Shown: positions 60,772 to 64,000 of the stretch, one piece after another
Layout: every line of letters begins with the position of its first letter
Position numbering within the stretch: the stretch's first letter is position 1
Assembly: GCF_031764535.1 (NCBI RefSeq)
Contig: NZ_CP134499.1
Span: 1,426,001-1,490,000 of the forward strand
Direction of reading: 5' to 3'
Source of the DNA: Pseudomonas sp. SG20056
GTDB taxonomy: Bacteria; Pseudomonadota; Gammaproteobacteria; Pseudomonadales; Pseudomonadaceae
DNA: 64,000 bases
Notes under the pieces: generated by a model
What the model was told of the DNA's origin: nothing
Databases searched by the model: none
The model's input: only the letters and a program-made list of their open reading frames with translations
Program-made: the position numbers and the translations under genes

Positions 60772-62208
60772 ATGTCGAAGCTTGGTCTGAAATCTTCATT
60801 TACTGCGTTGTTTGCCGTGCTGCTGATGGGGCAAGCGTTTTTTGCTCAGGCGAGCCTGCCGGATTTTACCGAGCTGGTTGAGCAGGCGTCGCCTGCCGTC
60901 GTCAATATCAGTACTCGGCAGAAGATGCCGGATCGCGCGGTTGCTGGCAGTGGTCAGCTCAATGTGCCTGACCTCGAAGGTCTGCCGCCGATGTTTCGCG
61001 AATTCTTCGAACGCAATATTCCGCAGATGCCACGTGCGCCTGGCGGTGGCCGCCAGCGTGAAGCTCAGTCGCTGGGCTCGGGCTTTATCATTTCCGCTGA
61101 TGGTTATGTGCTGACCAATAACCATGTGATTGCTGATGCCGATGAGATCATTGTGCGCCTGTCAGATCGCAGTGAGCTGGAAGCCAAGCTGGTCGGCACT
61201 GACCCGCGCAGCGATGTTGCGCTGCTCAAGGTTGAGGGCGCTGGTTTGCCAACCGTCAAGTTGGGCAAGTCAGAAGAGTTAAAGGTTGGCGAGTGGGTGT
61301 TGGCGATTGGTTCGCCATTTGGTTTTGATCATTCGGTAACTGCAGGGATCGTCAGTGCCAAGGGCCGCAGTCTGCCGAACGAGAGCTATGTGCCGTTTAT
61401 CCAGACGGATGTGGCGATCAACCCAGGTAACTCCGGCGGCCCACTGTTCAACCTTGCTGGTGAAGTGGTGGGTATCAACTCGCAGATTTTCACCCGCTCC
61501 GGTGGCTTTATGGGGCTGTCGTTCGCCATCCCCATGAGTGTGGCGATGGATGTGGCCGATCAGCTCAAGGCTGAGGGCAAGGTCAGTCGCGGCTGGCTGG
61601 GTGTGGTGATTCAGGAAGTTAACAAGGATCTCGCCGAGTCGTTTGGCCTGGATAAGCCGGCTGGCGCGCTGGTGGCGCAGGTGCTGGAGGAAGGTCCGGC
61701 AGCTAAAGGTGGCTTGCAGGTTGGTGATGTGATTCTCAGTCTGGACGGTAAGCCAATCATCATGTCCGCTGACTTGCCGCATTTGGTCGGTGCGCTGAAG
61801 CCAGGTACCACTGCCGAGCTGGATGTGGTGCGCGATGGTGCGCGCAAGAAGTTGAAACTGAGCATTGGTGCGCTGCCTGAAGATGGCGAGGCGCTGGCTG
61901 GTACTGCTGCGCCTGGGGTTGAGCGGAGCAGCAACCGTCTTGGCGTCAAGGTGGTTGAACTGACTGCCGAGCAAAAGAAGAGCCTTGATCTTAAAGGCGG
62001 TGTCGTGATCTCTGAAGTGCAGGATGGTCCGGCGGCGCTGATTGGTCTGCGTCCGGGTGATGTGATCACTCATCTGAACAATCAGGCGATCAACTCGGCC
62101 AAGACCTTTACCGAGGTGGCGCAGGCACTGCCGAAGAATCGTTCGGTGTCGATGCGCGTACTGCGTCAGGGTCGTGCCAGCTTCATTACCTTCAAACTGG
62201 CCGATTAA
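60772..62208 (+). CDS. mucD: MucD, periplasmic HtrA/DegP-family serine protease
   Basis: Degrades misfolded envelope proteins and so lowers the AlgU response. The 478-residue protein has a signal peptide (about 1-27, ending FFAQA), a trypsin-like domain with the triad H118 (NNHVIAD), D148 (RSDVALLKV) and S221 (GNSGGPLF), and two PDZ domains (about 265-355 and 375-475). The ATG at 60772 has GGGGAG upstream; the longer frame begins inside mucC. It is the last gene before a strong terminator. Confidence 0.96.
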   Translation: MSKLGLKSSFTALFAVLLMGQAFFAQASLPDFTELVEQASPAVVNISTRQKMPDRAVAGSGQLNVPDLEGLPPMFREFFERNIPQMPRAPGGGRQREAQSLGSGFIISADGYVLTNNHVIADADEIIVRLSDRSELEAKLVGTDPRSDVALLKVEGAGLPTVKLGKSEELKVGEWVLAIGSPFGFDHSVTAGIVSAKGRSLPNESYVPFIQTDVAINPGNSGGPLFNLAGEVVGINSQIFTRSGGFMGLSFAIPMSVAMDVADQLKAEGKVSRGWLGVVIQEVNKDLAESFGLDKPAGALVAQVLEEGPAAKGGLQVGDVILSLDGKPIIMSADLPHLVGALKPGTTAELDVVRDGARKKLKLSIGALPEDGEALAGTAAPGVERSSNRLGVKVVELTAEQKKSLDLKGGVVISEVQDGPAALIGLRPGDVITHLNNQAINSAKTFTEVAQALPKNRSVSMRVLRQGRASFITFKLAD

Positions 62209-62222
62209 CGGCGCAGACAGGC

Positions 62223-62250
62223 TAAAAGGGCGACTTCGGTCGCCCTTTTA
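62223..62250 (+). terminator. Intrinsic terminator of the algU-mucABCD operon
   Basis: AAAAGGGCGAC-TTCG-GTCGCCCTTTT is a perfect 11-bp stem with a UUCG tetraloop, starting 14 bp after the mucD stop codon and ending in Ts. Confidence 0.92.
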
Positions 62251-62370
62251 CATGTTGCCCTTTTAGATAGCGCCGCCGTGCGGCCTTGATGACGTGCAAG
62301 GTGGCTTTCGGGTACACTTCGCGGCTATTTTCGGCGGGCAGTCGCCTGCGACCTTTTTGAGTGTTGATCC

Positions 62371-64000
62371 GTGAGTGATTTGAGTCATATCCGCAATTTC
62401 TCCATCATCGCCCACATTGACCACGGCAAGTCGACCTTGGCCGACCGGTTTATCCAGATGTGTGGTGGCTTGGCCGACCGTGAAATGGAAGCCCAGGTAC
62501 TGGACTCCATGGATCTGGAGCGCGAGCGCGGGATCACCATCAAGGCGCACAGCGTTACCCTGTATTACAAGGCTAAAGACGGCATCACCTACCAGCTGAA
62601 CTTCATCGATACCCCCGGTCACGTCGATTTTACCTATGAAGTCAGCCGTTCCCTGGCTGCCTGCGAAGGCGCGCTGCTGGTGGTCGATGCCGGTCAGGGC
62701 GTGGAAGCGCAATCGGTTGCCAACTGCTACACCGCCATTGAGCAGGGCCTTGAGGTCATGCCGGTGCTAAACAAGATCGACTTGCCTCAGGCCGACCCGG
62801 ACCGGGTCAAGGAAGAAATCGAGAAGATCATCGGTATTGATGCAACCGACGCTGTGACCTGCAGTGCCAAGACCGGTTTGGGTGTCGATGAAGTGCTTGA
62901 GCGTCTGGTGCACACGATCCCGGCACCGACCGGTGATGTTGAGGCGCCACTACAGGCACTGATCATCGACTCCTGGTTCGACAACTACTTGGGTGTGGTC
63001 TCCCTGGTGCGTGTGCGCCATGGGCGGATCAAGAAAGGTGACAAGGTGCTGGTGAAATCCACCGGCAAGATCCACTTGGTCGATAGCGTTGGCGTGTTTA
63101 ACCCTAAGCACACGGCCACCGCTGACCTCAAAGCCGGCGAAGTGGGCTTTATTATCGCCAGTATCAAGGATATTCACGGCGCGCCGGTGGGCGATACCCT
63201 GACCCTTGCCGCGACACCAAATGTCGAAGTGCTGCCCGGCTTCAAGCGTATCCAGCCGCAGGTATATGCCGGGTTGTTCCCCGTCAGTTCCGACGATTTC
63301 GAAGATTTCCGCGATGCGCTGCAGAAGCTGACCCTGAACGATTCGTCACTGCAATATTCGCCTGAAAGCTCGGATGCTCTGGGCTTCGGCTTCCGTTGTG
63401 GCTTCCTGGGCATGCTGCATATGGAGATCATCCAGGAGCGCCTGGAGCGTGAATACGATCTGGATCTGATCACCACCGCACCGAGCGTAATCTTCGAAGT
63501 GGTGCTCAAGACTGGCGAGACCATCTACGTCGATAACCCGTCGAAGCTGCCGGATATCTCTTCGGTCGAAGACTTCCGCGAGCCGATCGTGCAGGCCACC
63601 ATTTTGGTGCCGCAAGAGCACCTGGGTAACGTAATTACCCTGTGTATCGAAAAACGTGGTGTGCAGCGCGATATGCAGTTCCTCGGTTCTCAGGTTCAGG
63701 TGCGCTATGACCTGCCGATGAACGAAGTGGTGCTCGACTTCTTTGACCGCCTGAAATCCACCAGCCGTGGTTATGCCTCGCTGGACTACCATTTTGATCG
63801 CTACCAGTCGGCTAATCTGGTCAAGCTGGATGTGCTGATCAATGGTGACAAGGTAGATGCTCTAGCCTTGATCGTGCACAAGGACAACGCCCACTACAAA
63901 GGCCGGGCGTTGACCGAGAAGATGAAAGAACTGATTCCCCGGCAAATGTTTGATGTGGCTATTCAGGCTGCAATTGGTGGGCAGATTGTTGCGCGGACTA
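62371..64000 (+). CDS. lepA: LepA (EF4), ribosome-associated GTPase; cut by the right edge
   Basis: Translational GTPase that acts in translation initiation/ribosome function. The first 543 codons are in view. G1 is AHIDHGKST near 15-23, the switch I region holds RERGITI, G3 is DTPGHVDF, and G4 is NKID. The LepA-specific C-terminal part begins with [15 protein letters not shown] wording (here [12 protein letters not shown]) near 525. The GTG start at 62371 gives the family N-terminus [18 protein letters not shown]. About 55 residues are missing beyond the window compared with the usual 599. In Pseudomonas lepA is followed by lepB. Confidence 0.97.
   Translation, partial: MSDLSHIRNFSIIAHIDHGKSTLADRFIQMCGGLADREMEAQVLDSMDLERERGITIKAHSVTLYYKAKDGITYQLNFIDTPGHVDFTYEVSRSLAACEGALLVVDAGQGVEAQSVANCYTAIEQGLEVMPVLNKIDLPQADPDRVKEEIEKIIGIDATDAVTCSAKTGLGVDEVLERLVHTIPAPTGDVEAPLQALIIDSWFDNYLGVVSLVRVRHGRIKKGDKVLVKSTGKIHLVDSVGVFNPKHTATADLKAGEVGFIIASIKDIHGAPVGDTLTLAATPNVEVLPGFKRIQPQVYAGLFPVSSDDFEDFRDALQKLTLNDSSLQYSPESSDALGFGFRCGFLGMLHMEIIQERLEREYDLDLITTAPSVIFEVVLKTGETIYVDNPSKLPDISSVEDFREPIVQATILVPQEHLGNVITLCIEKRGVQRDMQFLGSQVQVRYDLPMNEVVLDFFDRLKSTSRGYASLDYHFDRYQSANLVKLDVLINGDKVDALALIVHKDNAHYKGRALTEKMKELIPRQMFDVAIQAAIGGQIVART

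Noticed and set aside
1..64000. Search for tRNA, rRNA, integrase, transposase or phage genes
   Set aside because: None was recognised in the translations or the noncoding gaps, although short elements such as REP and MITE-like repeats are present.

Overview
The window looks like a chromosomal piece of a Pseudomonas species. The base composition is high in GC. The gene order from the 3-hydroxyisobutyrate dehydrogenase gene to the AraC-type regulator (16178-24413), and again from ung to lepA (43071-64000), matches the P. aeruginosa PAO1 order PA0743-PA0748 and PA0750-PA0767 as I remember it. The PAO1 comparison is from memory; the gene identities rest on motifs and full-length similarity seen in the translations.

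Region 1 (1-16164) is a LapA-type biofilm adhesion system. A giant adhesin gene on the minus strand begins at 10901 and runs off the left edge. It has a LapA-like N-terminal retention module with a PAAG site, two Ig-like domains, and about 30 nearly identical 327-bp (109-residue) repeats, each carrying a canonical EF-hand-type calcium loop. A 23-bp tandem duplication at 4692-4737 breaks the reading frame. Divergent from it lie the three parts of its type I secretion machine: a TolC-like outer membrane protein, LapB (ABC exporter) and LapC (membrane fusion protein), followed by a bidirectional terminator. No lapD or lapG is in view.

Region 2 (16178-24413) is a valine/isobutyryl-CoA catabolic cluster on the minus strand: mmsA, a periplasmic branched-chain-type binding protein, acyl-CoA dehydrogenase, enoyl-CoA hydratase (position of PAO1 dspI), 3-hydroxyisobutyryl-CoA hydrolase and mmsB. 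A divergent AraC-family regulator sits at its head. Two 19-bp direct repeats, 21 bp apart, lie between them exactly where an AraC activator would overlap the -35 of mmsA.

Region 3 (about 24414-43070) is an inserted or variable block compared with PAO1. It holds a membrane di-iron hydroxylase with a secreted cysteine-rich-repeat protein and a divergent two-component system; a dsbDEG operon with the divergent dsbRS copper/redox two-component system; a lone SDR oxidoreductase; and an AdeRS-like two-component system divergent from an RND efflux operon with its own outer membrane lipoprotein. Two inverted copies of a 59-bp intergenic repeat flank the dsb-SDR part.

Region 4 (43071-64000) is conserved backbone: ung, a DUF6279-like lipoprotein, an AbrB-family membrane protein, the tripartite tricarboxylate transporter tctCBA with an OprD-family porin (opdH) and divergent tctDE, a periplasmic solute-binding protein, an HDOD protein, ygfZ, sdhE-ygfX, nadB, the envelope-stress operon algU-mucABCD with two AlgU-type promoters, a strong terminator, and the start of lepA, which is cut by the right edge. 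No rRNA, tRNA, CRISPR array, transposase, integrase or phage gene was recognised.
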